Shown one piece after another: positions 1 through 8,119 of a stretch of DNA of 64,000 nt; the stretch's first letter is position 1, and every line of letters starts with the position of its first letter. The DNA is from Lachnoclostridium sp. UBA903. GTDB lineage: Bacteria; Bacillota; Clostridia; Lachnospirales; Lachnospiraceae. The notes beneath the pieces are model-generated. The model was not told where the DNA came from, ran no database searches, and saw only the letters and a program-made list of their open reading frames with translations. The position numbers and the translations under genes were made by a program. The DNA lies in contig DBEP01000107.1 of NCBI GenBank assembly GCA_002294045.1, forward strand, positions 56,202 through 120,201, given 5' to 3'.

Positions 1-11
1 AGAACGGCGAA

Positions 12-33
12 ATGATTTTTCAAACACGCTCTA
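12..33. repeat. 22-nt intergenic motif, copy 1
   Basis: The sequence ATGATTTTTCAAACAC followed by GCTCTA is found here and again, with one difference (ACTCTA), at 11797-11818. Both copies lie outside genes. The motif may be the end of a dispersed small element or a shared protein-binding site; its nature is not known from this window. Confidence 0.5.
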
Positions 34-268
34 AATTCTTTGTTTTATCATAGCAAGAAATTACGTAATTGAAAAGAGAAAATAAAAAAAATGTATTTTT
101 ATAAAGATTCTCCCTATCTACATTAATATGTTATTTCCGTAACAAAAGTGCCACAGAAAGAACCGGTTTACTTGAAGATTACAAGGGTGCCGTTATATCA
201 AGTGCCGGCAACTACCCTTGAGGAAGAGACACTGAAAAGAGGGCTGGTCCATAGCGGGCAAACAAGTA

Positions 269-297
269 AAAGCTGCCTGGTCTTAACCTGCAGCTTT
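269..297 (-). terminator. Terminator of the GH35 operon
   Basis: AAAGCTGC (269-276) pairs with GCAGCTTT (290-297), an 8-bp stem. Read on the minus strand, directly after the GH35 stop codon, the stem is followed by a T-rich run (TTTTACTTGTTT). This fits a Rho-independent terminator. Confidence 0.55.
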
Positions 298-306
298 CCT
301 GTTATT

Positions 307-2373
307 TCATATGTTTATTATGGAGGCATACTCTGGTTCTGCCCTCATACCGGCGACCTTACAGGCTTTGCCATTCTCCATTTCCGGCCATTCTTCCAGG
401 AAGAGAGGAGTATTTTCTTCCAACGGATACAATTCCAGGCGTAAGTTTTCGGGAAAAGAAAACCGCTTCAGTCCAACCTCCCAGGTTTTACCGGTGTAAA
501 AATGGTCTGCTATACACTCTCCGTCCAGATATAACCCGGCGCCGTCACCTTCATAGGATATCTGCAAATAACAGTCTTTAAAATCTTTTTCCGGGTATTC
601 TAATCTAATTTCATATATGTTTTTATCTTTCAGCCGGTCAATAAGCTGATACTGCGCTTTTACACGGCATTTTTTTATTTCCTGTTTATAAACGTAAAAA
701 TCCCCATCCGTTCCGATAAAATCAAAGCCTTCCGGAATTTTGGCAAAGGCCGGATAGGTTTTGAGGACGGCGTCTTCTCTTCCGATGATTTCGATTCCCT
801 TATCCGTCCGGATTACGGCCGAGCTGCTGATAATCAAATACTCCAGGTCCAGAGTCACCTTCCACGCATTTTTAGCATCTTCCCTGCTTATGGTAAGCAG
901 CTTACCGTTTTCCATACTGCCTTCCATATGATAGCTTGGATTATCCCTGCAGTAAAATATATAGGTTTTTATTCCGTTATTTAATATGCACAAAGGTGTC
1001 GCCAGCGCCGTTTTTAAAACCGCACCCCCAATTTGCATGTTAAAGGGATAGAAAAAGTAATCCCTGTCCCTGATATCAGCAGGAGGATAAATTATGGTCT
1101 CCTCTTCCAGTTCAACCTGAAGTCTGACACCTTTATGCTCCTTCATGGGATATCTTCTCTGATAGTTATTTACAAAGATGTAACCGCTTTTACCATTGTG
1201 CCGCACGGAAGTTCTGAGATCGGTGAAATTATCCGGGTATAACGGATTGCTTTCCGGGATATAAGCAGGCATTTCACAAAGCTCAGTACCAAAATCCTTG
1301 ATAAACATAGCAAGGAGCTTTAGCTCTTTGAAGGTCTCGGTTATCTGGCCGTATTCCCCGATCGGCGCCCTGAAGTCATAGTTAAGCTCAGGCAGATCAT
1401 TGGGATATCCGGTTGCCCGGGTTTCCTGCAGGGCGGTCAGTTTCCCCTTCGGATTGGTTCCGCCGTGATACATGTAATAGCCTAATAAGCTGACGCCGCT
1501 TCCTAGTTTCACCAGGGACATGGCACCGATATCCTCCGCATAAGCTACCGGCCGTCTGTGACGGGTCACCTGCATGCCGCCCCCAAGCTCAGCCGTCAGA
1601 TAAGGAAACTTATCCAGCTCAAAAGTAATACCTGTGCCAAATCCGTAATCACTTCCTATGTTGTGGTCATTTCTCTCATGGGTAAAAATATAATTGCCGC
1701 TTGGTTCTATTTCCGTAATTCTCTGGTCCCAGGGGGCTTCACAATAACCGCCCATTACCGGAAGAAGTCCTCCGGTAACCGCTCCGCCCCAACCGGTAGC
1801 CGTATAAAAAGGTACGTCAAATCCGATTTCCTTTGCCGTTTCAAAAAGGATACGCATATGCAGTTCCCCTTCTTCTCCGCCAAGACCTCCGCAATGTCCG
1901 TATTCATTTTCAATCTGGATGCCGATTATCGGGCCGCCGTCTCCGTATAAAAATCCTTTAACCTGTTCATAAATCTTAGTATAATATTTTCTTACCGCTT
2001 TCAGATAATCAGGGTCATTGGTCCTTGGTTCAAAATTTTTTCCCAAAAGCCAATCCGGAAAACCGCCGTTCCTTACTTCCCCATGAACCCAGGGTCCGAT
2101 GCGCAGCATCAGATACAGGCCGCATTCTTTGCAGTTTGACACAAAAGTCCTTACATCCTTATTATCTTCAAAGTCATACTCCCCTTCTATTTCTTCATGA
2201 TGAATCCATATGGCATAGGTTGATACGATTTCCACACCGCCGGCCTTCATCTTATACAAGGACTCCCTCCAGTACTTTTTCGGATACCTGGAATAATGCA
2301 TTTCTCCCATAATGGGAAACCATGGTTTATGATTCTTCGTTAAAAAATTGGGTGTATAATTAAATTCCTTCAT
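307..2373 (-). CDS. Beta-galactosidase, glycoside hydrolase family 35
   Basis: A 688-residue enzyme predicted to cleave terminal beta-galactosides, probably in the cytoplasm because no signal peptide is present. The N-terminal TIM barrel shows GH35 hallmarks: GEMHYSRYPKKYW near residues 23-35, QIENEYG at 153-159 (E157 the likely acid/base) and TAELGGG at 260-266 (E262 the likely nucleophile). The C-terminal half would be beta-sandwich domains. The start follows AAGAAGGAAA. It is the last gene of an operon with a sugar ABC transporter and a LacI regulator, so it probably hydrolyses the imported galactoside. The exact linkage preference cannot be read from the sequence. Confidence 0.88.
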   Translation of the reverse strand: MKEFNYTPNFLTKNHKPWFPIMGEMHYSRYPKKYWRESLYKMKAGGVEIVSTYAIWIHHEEIEGEYDFEDNKDVRTFVSNCKECGLYLMLRIGPWVHGEVRNGGFPDWLLGKNFEPRTNDPDYLKAVRKYYTKIYEQVKGFLYGDGGPIIGIQIENEYGHCGGLGGEEGELHMRILFETAKEIGFDVPFYTATGWGGAVTGGLLPVMGGYCEAPWDQRITEIEPSGNYIFTHERNDHNIGSDYGFGTGITFELDKFPYLTAELGGGMQVTRHRRPVAYAEDIGAMSLVKLGSGVSLLGYYMYHGGTNPKGKLTALQETRATGYPNDLPELNYDFRAPIGEYGQITETFKELKLLAMFIKDFGTELCEMPAYIPESNPLYPDNFTDLRTSVRHNGKSGYIFVNNYQRRYPMKEHKGVRLQVELEEETIIYPPADIRDRDYFFYPFNMQIGGAVLKTALATPLCILNNGIKTYIFYCRDNPSYHMEGSMENGKLLTISREDAKNAWKVTLDLEYLIISSSAVIRTDKGIEIIGREDAVLKTYPAFAKIPEGFDFIGTDGDFYVYKQEIKKCRVKAQYQLIDRLKDKNIYEIRLEYPEKDFKDCYLQISYEGDGAGLYLDGECIADHFYTGKTWEVGLKRFSFPENLRLELYPLEENTPLFLEEWPEMENGKACKVAGMRAEPEYASIINI

Positions 2374-2416
2374 TTTCCTTCTTATCTCCCGTTATAATAA
2401 TATTTATCTCCCTTCA

Positions 2417-3223
2417 TTATTTTACAGCTCCCGTGATACCTTCCGCAAAACTCTTCTGCAGAAGGAAAAAAACAATGACGGTAGGAATGGTGCAAACAAA
2501 TACTCCCAGCATTACCATGCCGTAATCTATCACATATCCGGTAAGAAGATTTGCCACCATCATGGGCATGGTTATCTTTTCGTTGGACAGCATAATTACC
2601 TTCGGCCACAGATAGTTATTCCATGCATTCATAAATACGATTGTCATGGCTGCCGCATAAGTTGATCTCATGGTGGGTATGAACATCCGGAAGAATATCC
2701 GGATTTCATTCAGCCCGTCAATTCTGGCCGCTTCAATAATATCGTGAGGAAAGGACCTTGCACTCTGCCGGAACAGCATAATTAAAAATGGTGTGGAAAT
2801 GGAAGGGAGAATAAAACCTATGGTACTATTTAATAACCCCATCTTGGAAAACATCTGGAATAATGGGATCAGAGTCGCCACAAAGGGTACCATCATGGCA
2901 AGCAGAAGAACAGACATTACCGTATCCTTCGCTTTGTCATGAAAAATTTCAAATCCATAGCCTGCAATGGAACAGATAACCAGGCTTACCAATGTAAGTA
3001 TAATGGAATTCCGCAATGAGTTAATTAATGCCCCTCCCACATTCTGAGCCTGTATAAGATTTTTCCAATTATCCAGAAGATATGTTCCCGGTATCAGCCG
3101 GCCGGCGATTACGTCCACACTTTTATTGGTAGCCGATACGGCCATCCAGTAAAGCGGAAATACCGAAAAAAGTGACACTACGGATAATACGAAATAATTT
3201 AAAAATTTCTTTAATTTTCTCAT
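2417..3223 (-). CDS. Carbohydrate ABC transporter permease, MalG type
   Basis: This 268-residue inner-membrane subunit has about six membrane segments and the EAA loop typical of sugar importers (EAARIDGLNEIRIFFRMFIP, near 163-182), which contacts the ATPase. Together with the neighbouring permease and the binding protein it forms a CUT1 importer. No ATPase gene is present in the operon, so a shared MsmX-like ATPase encoded elsewhere probably powers it. Its ATG overlaps the stop of the upstream permease by four bases (translational coupling). The substrate is inferred to be a galactoside or related oligosaccharide from the linked GH35 gene. Confidence 0.88.
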   Translation of the reverse strand: MRKLKKFLNYFVLSVVSLFSVFPLYWMAVSATNKSVDVIAGRLIPGTYLLDNWKNLIQAQNVGGALINSLRNSIILTLVSLVICSIAGYGFEIFHDKAKDTVMSVLLLAMMVPFVATLIPLFQMFSKMGLLNSTIGFILPSISTPFLIMLFRQSARSFPHDIIEAARIDGLNEIRIFFRMFIPTMRSTYAAAMTIVFMNAWNNYLWPKVIMLSNEKITMPMMVANLLTGYVIDYGMVMLGVFVCTIPTVIVFFLLQKSFAEGITGAVK

Positions 3224-4110
3224 CGCTTATCACCTACCTTCATTTGGATAAAGGCTAATACGGCAACTAAAATCAATACTACGAAGGACATTGCCGTAGA
3301 ATAACCAAAATTAGGAGAATATTCAAAGGACATTTTATAAATATAATGGGACATAGTTATGGTCGCATTAGCCGGACCTCCGTTGGTTAGATTAACGGAC
3401 TCATCGAATAATTGCAGTGTTCCGTTCGTAGACATAATTGCCGTCAGCAAAATTATGGGTTTCAGCAAAGGAACCGTAATTCTGCTAAACTGCTGAAACG
3501 GACTTGCCCCGTCTATCTTAGCCGCTTCATAAATGGAATATTCGATATTCTGCAGCCCTGCCAGATAAAATACCATATTATAACCGGTCCATCTCCATAT
3601 TAATGCAAGAATAATAACCACTTTGGCTGTTCCCGCATTGCCGAGCCAGTTTATGGGCATATCTATGATTCCGATTTTCAGCAGCATTGTATTGATAAAT
3701 CCGTCTAATGAAAACAAAGCGCGGAATATAATGGCATAAGATACCAGTGAGGTCGCACAGGGTAAAAATATTGCCGTTCTGAACAGACCTTTGAATTTCA
3801 GGTCTTTATTATTCAGCATGGATGCCAGCCCCAGAGCCAGAAGCAGCATAATCGGCACCTGAATAATCAGGTAGAAAAAATTATTTAACAGTGCCTGGAC
3901 AAATACCTTGTCCTGCATCATTCTGATATAATTATACAAACCTGCAAACTTCATATTGGTACCAACACCGGTCCTAAGGGATAAAATCAGAGCCCGTACC
4001 ATCGGATAAAAGCTCATCCAGCAAATCATGAAAACTGCCGGCAGCAGAAATAACCACCCGGCCATGTTCCGTTTCTTCGATAATCCCATCCTTTTCTTCT
4101 TGCCAGCCAT
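3220..4110 (-). CDS. Carbohydrate ABC transporter permease, MalF/UgpA type
   Basis: A 296-residue permease with a basic cytoplasmic N-terminus (MAGKKKRMGLSKKR), about six membrane segments and an EAA loop (YEAAKIDGASPFQQFSRITVP). It is the partner of the MalG-type permease with which it overlaps by four bases. The start follows AGAGGAGG. A strong hairpin separates it from the upstream binding-protein gene, an arrangement that usually gives more binding protein than permease. CUT1 family, sugar import; the precise sugar is unknown. Confidence 0.88.
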   Translation of the reverse strand: MAGKKKRMGLSKKRNMAGWLFLLPAVFMICWMSFYPMVRALILSLRTGVGTNMKFAGLYNYIRMMQDKVFVQALLNNFFYLIIQVPIMLLLALGLASMLNNKDLKFKGLFRTAIFLPCATSLVSYAIIFRALFSLDGFINTMLLKIGIIDMPINWLGNAGTAKVVIILALIWRWTGYNMVFYLAGLQNIEYSIYEAAKIDGASPFQQFSRITVPLLKPIILLTAIMSTNGTLQLFDESVNLTNGGPANATITMSHYIYKMSFEYSPNFGYSTAMSFVVLILVAVLAFIQMKVGDKR

Positions 4111-4158
4111 AGTATAAAGCCTCCTCTCCAGCCTGGTACCAGTCCCTCCATACTAAAG

Positions 4159-4207
4159 ATAAAGGGGCTGCCACAGAAACCTTAAGTTTGTCAGGCAGCT
4201 CCTTTAT
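4159..4207 (-). terminator. Intercistronic hairpin between binding protein and permeases
   Basis: ATAAAGGGGCTGCC (4159-4172) and GGCAGCTCCTTTAT (4194-4207) form a 14-bp stem with one mismatch. On the minus strand the stem is followed by a moderately T-rich stretch. It may be a partial terminator or an mRNA 3'-end stabiliser for the binding-protein message. Confidence 0.5.
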
Positions 4208-4247
4208 ATCCGCATGGACAACCAAATACCGTTTTCGTAATAATCTG

Positions 4248-5600
4248 TTATTGTCCCATTTGGAATTTTATGGTATCTTCTGCGTTCTTCAATTCAGATT
4301 CCAGGTTTGCCCCGCCTACTACGTTTGTCATTGCGGTACCTACTGCATCCCTTGCTTCATAGTAATAAACACCTGTTATATTGCTCGGAACTTTGCCGGC
4401 AAATTCCGTAATATCCGAATAGATTGTCTGTCCGCCGAAGAATTCGGAAGGCTGTGCATATACTTCACTGTCACCTGCCGGCAAATAGGTTGCAAGGGCT
4501 CCGGAGGAAGGAAGTATCGTCTCATAAAATTCAACACTTCCGGCAAAAGTCTTGGATAAGAAATCCACTGCCAAATCAACATCCTTGCAGTTAGTAGAAA
4601 TTGCCCAGCTGGAACCTCCGTTATTGGTATAATTCGTTGCATTAGGAATGTCATTCAAAGACGGTACGTTGGTTAATGCCCATTTTCCCGATTGGTCCGT
4701 TGCGGACTGAATGGATGCGAGAATCCAGCAGCCGTTAATTGTTCCGGCAACGGTTCCGTTAGTCAAAGTACCAATATATTGATCCCAGTCATTAACCTCA
4801 ATTAAAATACCTTCCTTGACCATAGCCGTATATATGTTAATTGCTTCTTCCAATGCTTCGTTACCGACAATGTTCGGTGATCCGTCTTCCTTAAATAAGC
4901 TTTGTCCGCAGGATTGCAGCATTTCCATAATTAAATCCGGAGAACCGGCCTGGCCCGACAGTAACGGCATCTTTGTTTTAGCAAGTACATCTTTGCCGAT
5001 TTCTATATATCTGTCCCAGGTAATATCTCTAAAATCATCTATTGTGTAGCCGGCCTGATCAAGAATATCCGTTCTCAAAGAGTTAATACCGGTACCATTA
5101 TCAAAGGGAACGCCATAATTTTTCCCTTCTACTACGGAATATGCTACCTTAGCCGGTGCAAACGAGTCAAATGCAATGCCGGAATCGGTTAAATCCGTAA
5201 ATACGTCGGGGAAATTGGTGTAGTTTTTCTGGAAAGCATTATCCTGCATCAGGAATATATCCGGTAAGGTGGATAAATCACCGGAAGATGCGGCCGTAGT
5301 TATTTTTGTCTGGACATCATCCCAGGGAGTTTCAATAATATTTAATTTAAAATCAGGATTTGTTTTCTGGTAAACCTTCTCTGCTTCCTGCATGGCGTAA
5401 ATATTAAATGCCGGGTCCCAGCACCACACCGTAAGCGTATTATCACCTTCGGAGACGGTTGTCCCTCCGTTGCCCGTTCCCCCGTTATTTGCCGAATTAT
5501 CTTTGGTTGTGTTGTCGGAATTACCGTTATTTCCCGTTCCGCATGCTGCCAAAGCAGCCGTCATGACTAAAACCAGTAAAATAGATAATACTTTCTTCAT
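4248..5600 (-). CDS. Sugar ABC transporter substrate-binding lipoprotein
   Basis: This 450-residue extracellular solute-binding protein (family 1) captures a sugar for the two downstream permeases. The N-terminus is a lipoprotein signal (MKKVLSILLV, lipobox LAAC, Cys20), followed by a low-complexity Asn/Gly/Ser/Thr linker and the ligand-binding fold. The start chosen is the ATG at 5600, six bases after AGGAGG; an in-frame ATG six codons upstream lacks a ribosome site. The gene follows the LacI regulator by 62 bp, so the two are probably co-transcribed. The ligand is inferred to be a beta-galactoside from the linked GH35 gene. Confidence 0.87.
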   Translation of the reverse strand: MKKVLSILLVLVMTAALAACGTGNNGNSDNTTKDNSANNGGTGNGGTTVSEGDNTLTVWCWDPAFNIYAMQEAEKVYQKTNPDFKLNIIETPWDDVQTKITTAASSGDLSTLPDIFLMQDNAFQKNYTNFPDVFTDLTDSGIAFDSFAPAKVAYSVVEGKNYGVPFDNGTGINSLRTDILDQAGYTIDDFRDITWDRYIEIGKDVLAKTKMPLLSGQAGSPDLIMEMLQSCGQSLFKEDGSPNIVGNEALEEAINIYTAMVKEGILIEVNDWDQYIGTLTNGTVAGTINGCWILASIQSATDQSGKWALTNVPSLNDIPNATNYTNNGGSSWAISTNCKDVDLAVDFLSKTFAGSVEFYETILPSSGALATYLPAGDSEVYAQPSEFFGGQTIYSDITEFAGKVPSNITGVYYYEARDAVGTAMTNVVGGANLESELKNAEDTIKFQMGQ

Positions 5601-5662
5601 AAAATACCTCCTGAACATTATAAGTTTTTAGATACCTTCGTCGAACCAGAAGAAAATAAATG

Positions 5663-6682
5663 TTACTTGGTGGACCTTTTGAGCATAATCTCATAATTAA
5701 CCCAGGTCTTAGCAATTACATCCGCTGCGGATATAACGGCAATCAACCTTTTAGCTGCCGCAGCTCCCAATTCAACTGGATTAATACTAAGAGCTGTTAT
5801 CGGCGGATTATAGCTTTCCAAATGTGCATTATTAAAAAAAGAAGCAACCTTAACATCTTCCGGTATGGAGTAATTGTCATTATTAAGCTTGGCAAGTACC
5901 CTGGAACATATTAAATCATCCGAGCAGACTATACAGTCCGTATGTTTGTCCATAACCGTCTTTACAGCATGATCAATAACTATATTATTATTCATGTCCA
6001 GGAAAACTATACTTTCATCCATATTAACTTTTAAATCCCGAAAAGCTTTTACAAAACCTGCATAACGGTTCCTGTTAACCATATAGTTCTGATTACCTGC
6101 CAATAACGCCAATGAATGACAGCCGGACATTAACAGAATAGAGGTGAGCTCACAGCAGCCCGCAATGTGGTCGCTGTCAATCTGGATGATATCATCCTCT
6201 TCACAGGAGCCGATAACCACAAAGGGTATTCCATTTTTCTTCAAATACCCTGCCGGTACATCATTTACCAAAGACCTTGTTAAAATAACGCCGTCTACCT
6301 TCTGATTATATATCAGCCTCTGTAAAAAAGTAATATCATCTTCCTTAACGGTCGTAACCACAACATCATAATCCTCGTTTGCCGCTTCTTCACAAATGCC
6401 CATTAAACAACTCTGAAAAAAAGGTATCTGGGTAAGGTTGGCATCGGCAGGAAGGATGACGCCTATGTTATAAGTCCGGCTCTGGGCTAAACCCTTTGCC
6501 ATGGCATTGGGTTTATAATTATGCTTCCTGATATAATCCTGGACTTTTAACATAGTGGATTCGCTGATTCTGCCCTTGCCCGATATCGCCCTGGATATTG
6601 TCGATTTCGAAAGCCCTAAATCCTTGGCAATATCACCAATAGTCATATTTTTTGACACATTCCTTTTGTTACTATCACCCAT
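5663..6682 (-). CDS. LacI-family transcriptional regulator
   Basis: This 339-residue repressor has an N-terminal helix-turn-helix with hinge (MTIGDIAKDLGLSKSTISRA, starting at residue 13) and a periplasmic-binding-protein-like effector domain. It heads the operon of sugar importer and beta-galactosidase and presumably represses it until the sugar, or a derivative, binds. Two LacI-type palindromes with a central CG lie upstream at 6702-6717 and 6840-6855, so autoregulation is likely. The start follows AAAGGGG. Confidence 0.88.
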   Translation of the reverse strand: MGDSNKRNVSKNMTIGDIAKDLGLSKSTISRAISGKGRISESTMLKVQDYIRKHNYKPNAMAKGLAQSRTYNIGVILPADANLTQIPFFQSCLMGICEEAANEDYDVVVTTVKEDDITFLQRLIYNQKVDGVILTRSLVNDVPAGYLKKNGIPFVVIGSCEEDDIIQIDSDHIAGCCELTSILLMSGCHSLALLAGNQNYMVNRNRYAGFVKAFRDLKVNMDESIVFLDMNNNIVIDHAVKTVMDKHTDCIVCSDDLICSRVLAKLNNDNYSIPEDVKVASFFNNAHLESYNPPITALSINPVELGAAAAKRLIAVISAADVIAKTWVNYEIMLKRSTK

Positions 6683-6701
6683 CTTTTTTCCCCTTTATCT
6701 T

Positions 6702-6717
6702 GTGCAATCGGTTGTTC
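6702..6717. promoter_or_regulatory. LacI-type operator, proximal
   Basis: GTGCAATCGGTTGTTC has the central-CG dyad of LacI-family sites (CAAtCGgTTG core) and lies 20 bp upstream of the LacI-type start codon. It aligns with the better palindrome at 6840-6855 as GnGCAAnCGnTTGnnC. Confidence 0.5.
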
Positions 6718-6839
6718 ATTTATATAATATCACCATAATTATATGTTGTCAATTTATATTTTATAAGTGTAGATAATATGTTTTTTATGCATATATTACA
6801 AAGAACTACAACAAAAATCGCATAAATATCCAATAATTC

Positions 6840-6855
6840 GCGCAACCGTTTGCGC
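6840..6855. promoter_or_regulatory. LacI-type operator, distal
   Basis: GCGCAACCGTTTGCGC is a 16-bp palindrome with two central-flank mismatches and the CG centre characteristic of LacI/PurR-type operators. It sits about 160 bp upstream of the LacI-type gene, close to the end of the AraC gene. Confidence 0.6.
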
Positions 6856-6927
6856 TTATCCGTAAAAACCCGGCCCATATCTGAAACGGAGAAGATACCT
6901 TGGCAAAATCATATGGTACGGCTCCGG

Positions 6928-7878
6928 TTAAATTCCTATGTTTTTATTATTCTGAATACTCTTCCGGTATTTTCCCGGTGTAACCCCGTAAGCTTTTTTA
7001 AAGCTGCGGTAAAAGTAACTTTTTTCCCTAAAACCAATACTTTCACAGATTTTCTGTATGTCAAAGCTGGTAGATGCCAGCATTCGCCTGGCCTGCTCCA
7101 AACGTATTTCCCGCAGCTTGGAAGTAAAACTGCAATGGACCAGCCTACGGAACAGGGCGGAAAAATAAGCCGGATGATAATTAAAATGGGAAGCCACGCC
7201 GGGTAAGGTAGCAGCCGAATAATGTTCGGACATATATTTTAATATATGTCCGGTTATATATTCTTCCATCATGCTGGATTCACGGATAACCAGATTCACA
7301 CGGTGTATCCGGTGTAAATTCGTCAGGAACAATACCGTGGAGCACCTTACTGTTTTATCGGCCAAATTATCTTTTCCGCACAGCTCCGCCTGCAGCGCCT
7401 TGGCATAATAATAAACGGGCATCCTGTTGCTGCAGTCAAAAAACAAGTATTCATTCCTGCAGTTTTTCAAATCCAGAAAATTATAAATAATCGGACAGTC
7501 CCCCATCTGGGATATGAAAAGGGTATCAAATATTTCTTTTTTATATAACGCCAGATAAAGTACGGCACCGTCCCCCGGCTCCACAATAAAATCACATTTA
7601 CTCCGGAACAGAAAAACATTACCTGCAAAACAGAAGGTTTTCTGGGTCCCTATTTGTACAAAGGCATCCTCTTCACAAAATAAAATACTCATGTAACTGC
7701 CGGAACACCGGACCGGTATCCCGCTCCCGGGAAGCAAAGCCAGCGCAAACAGCTTTGCGGAATTCTCAAAAACAGCTGTTTGCTGTATGTAACAGCCGGT
7801 ATTTTCATCCAAATAAAATAAATCTTTCATTTCCGTACTTATATTCAATCTTATATCAGCATCAACATCATAAGTCAT
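6928..7878 (-). CDS. AraC-family transcriptional regulator
   Basis: A 316-residue regulator with an N-terminal cupin-like sensing region and a C-terminal AraC double helix-turn-helix (LPGVASHFNYHPAYFSALFR, ending with the SYFYRSFKKAYGVTPGKYRK signature). The start at 7878 is preceded by AGGAGG at correct spacing; a longer in-frame start upstream has none. It is divergent from the extracellular reductase gene at 8120, so that gene or the galactoside operon is a plausible target. The effector is unknown. Confidence 0.85.
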   Translation of the reverse strand: MTYDVDADIRLNISTEMKDLFYLDENTGCYIQQTAVFENSAKLFALALLPGSGIPVRCSGSYMSILFCEEDAFVQIGTQKTFCFAGNVFLFRSKCDFIVEPGDGAVLYLALYKKEIFDTLFISQMGDCPIIYNFLDLKNCRNEYLFFDCSNRMPVYYYAKALQAELCGKDNLADKTVRCSTVLFLTNLHRIHRVNLVIRESSMMEEYITGHILKYMSEHYSAATLPGVASHFNYHPAYFSALFRRLVHCSFTSKLREIRLEQARRMLASTSFDIQKICESIGFREKSYFYRSFKKAYGVTPGKYRKSIQNNKNIGI

Positions 7879-8119
7879 AATTATTCCTCCTGGAATTGTC
7901 ATTTTAAACATTATAGGTAAAAATCCGGTAAATTACAAGATTGGCAGCAGCCCTGCCCTTCAAATACGTCTGAGGATGAAAAGCCGGCTCCGATATTTAC
8001 ATATTTTTGCACCTTAAAATAAACCACCTTTTTAACTATATTTGATCTATGTTAAACATTTATCAATTATGTTAAAATTATCCTTGTTAAATTAATAACA
8101 ATTATTAGGGAGGAAAATT

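Larger units (their letters stand above)
1..306. other. Non-coding window edge
   Basis: No convincing gene is seen in this stretch. It contains a 22-nt motif that recurs near 11.8 kb, a 12-bp palindrome AATTACGTAATT at 59-70, an inverted repeat CAAGGGT/ACCCTTG at 182-220 and the terminator hairpin of the beta-galactosidase operon at 269-297. A possible 98-residue frame on the plus strand starting at 148 runs into the GH35 gene on the other strand, has no clear ribosome site and is treated as spurious. Confidence 0.5.
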
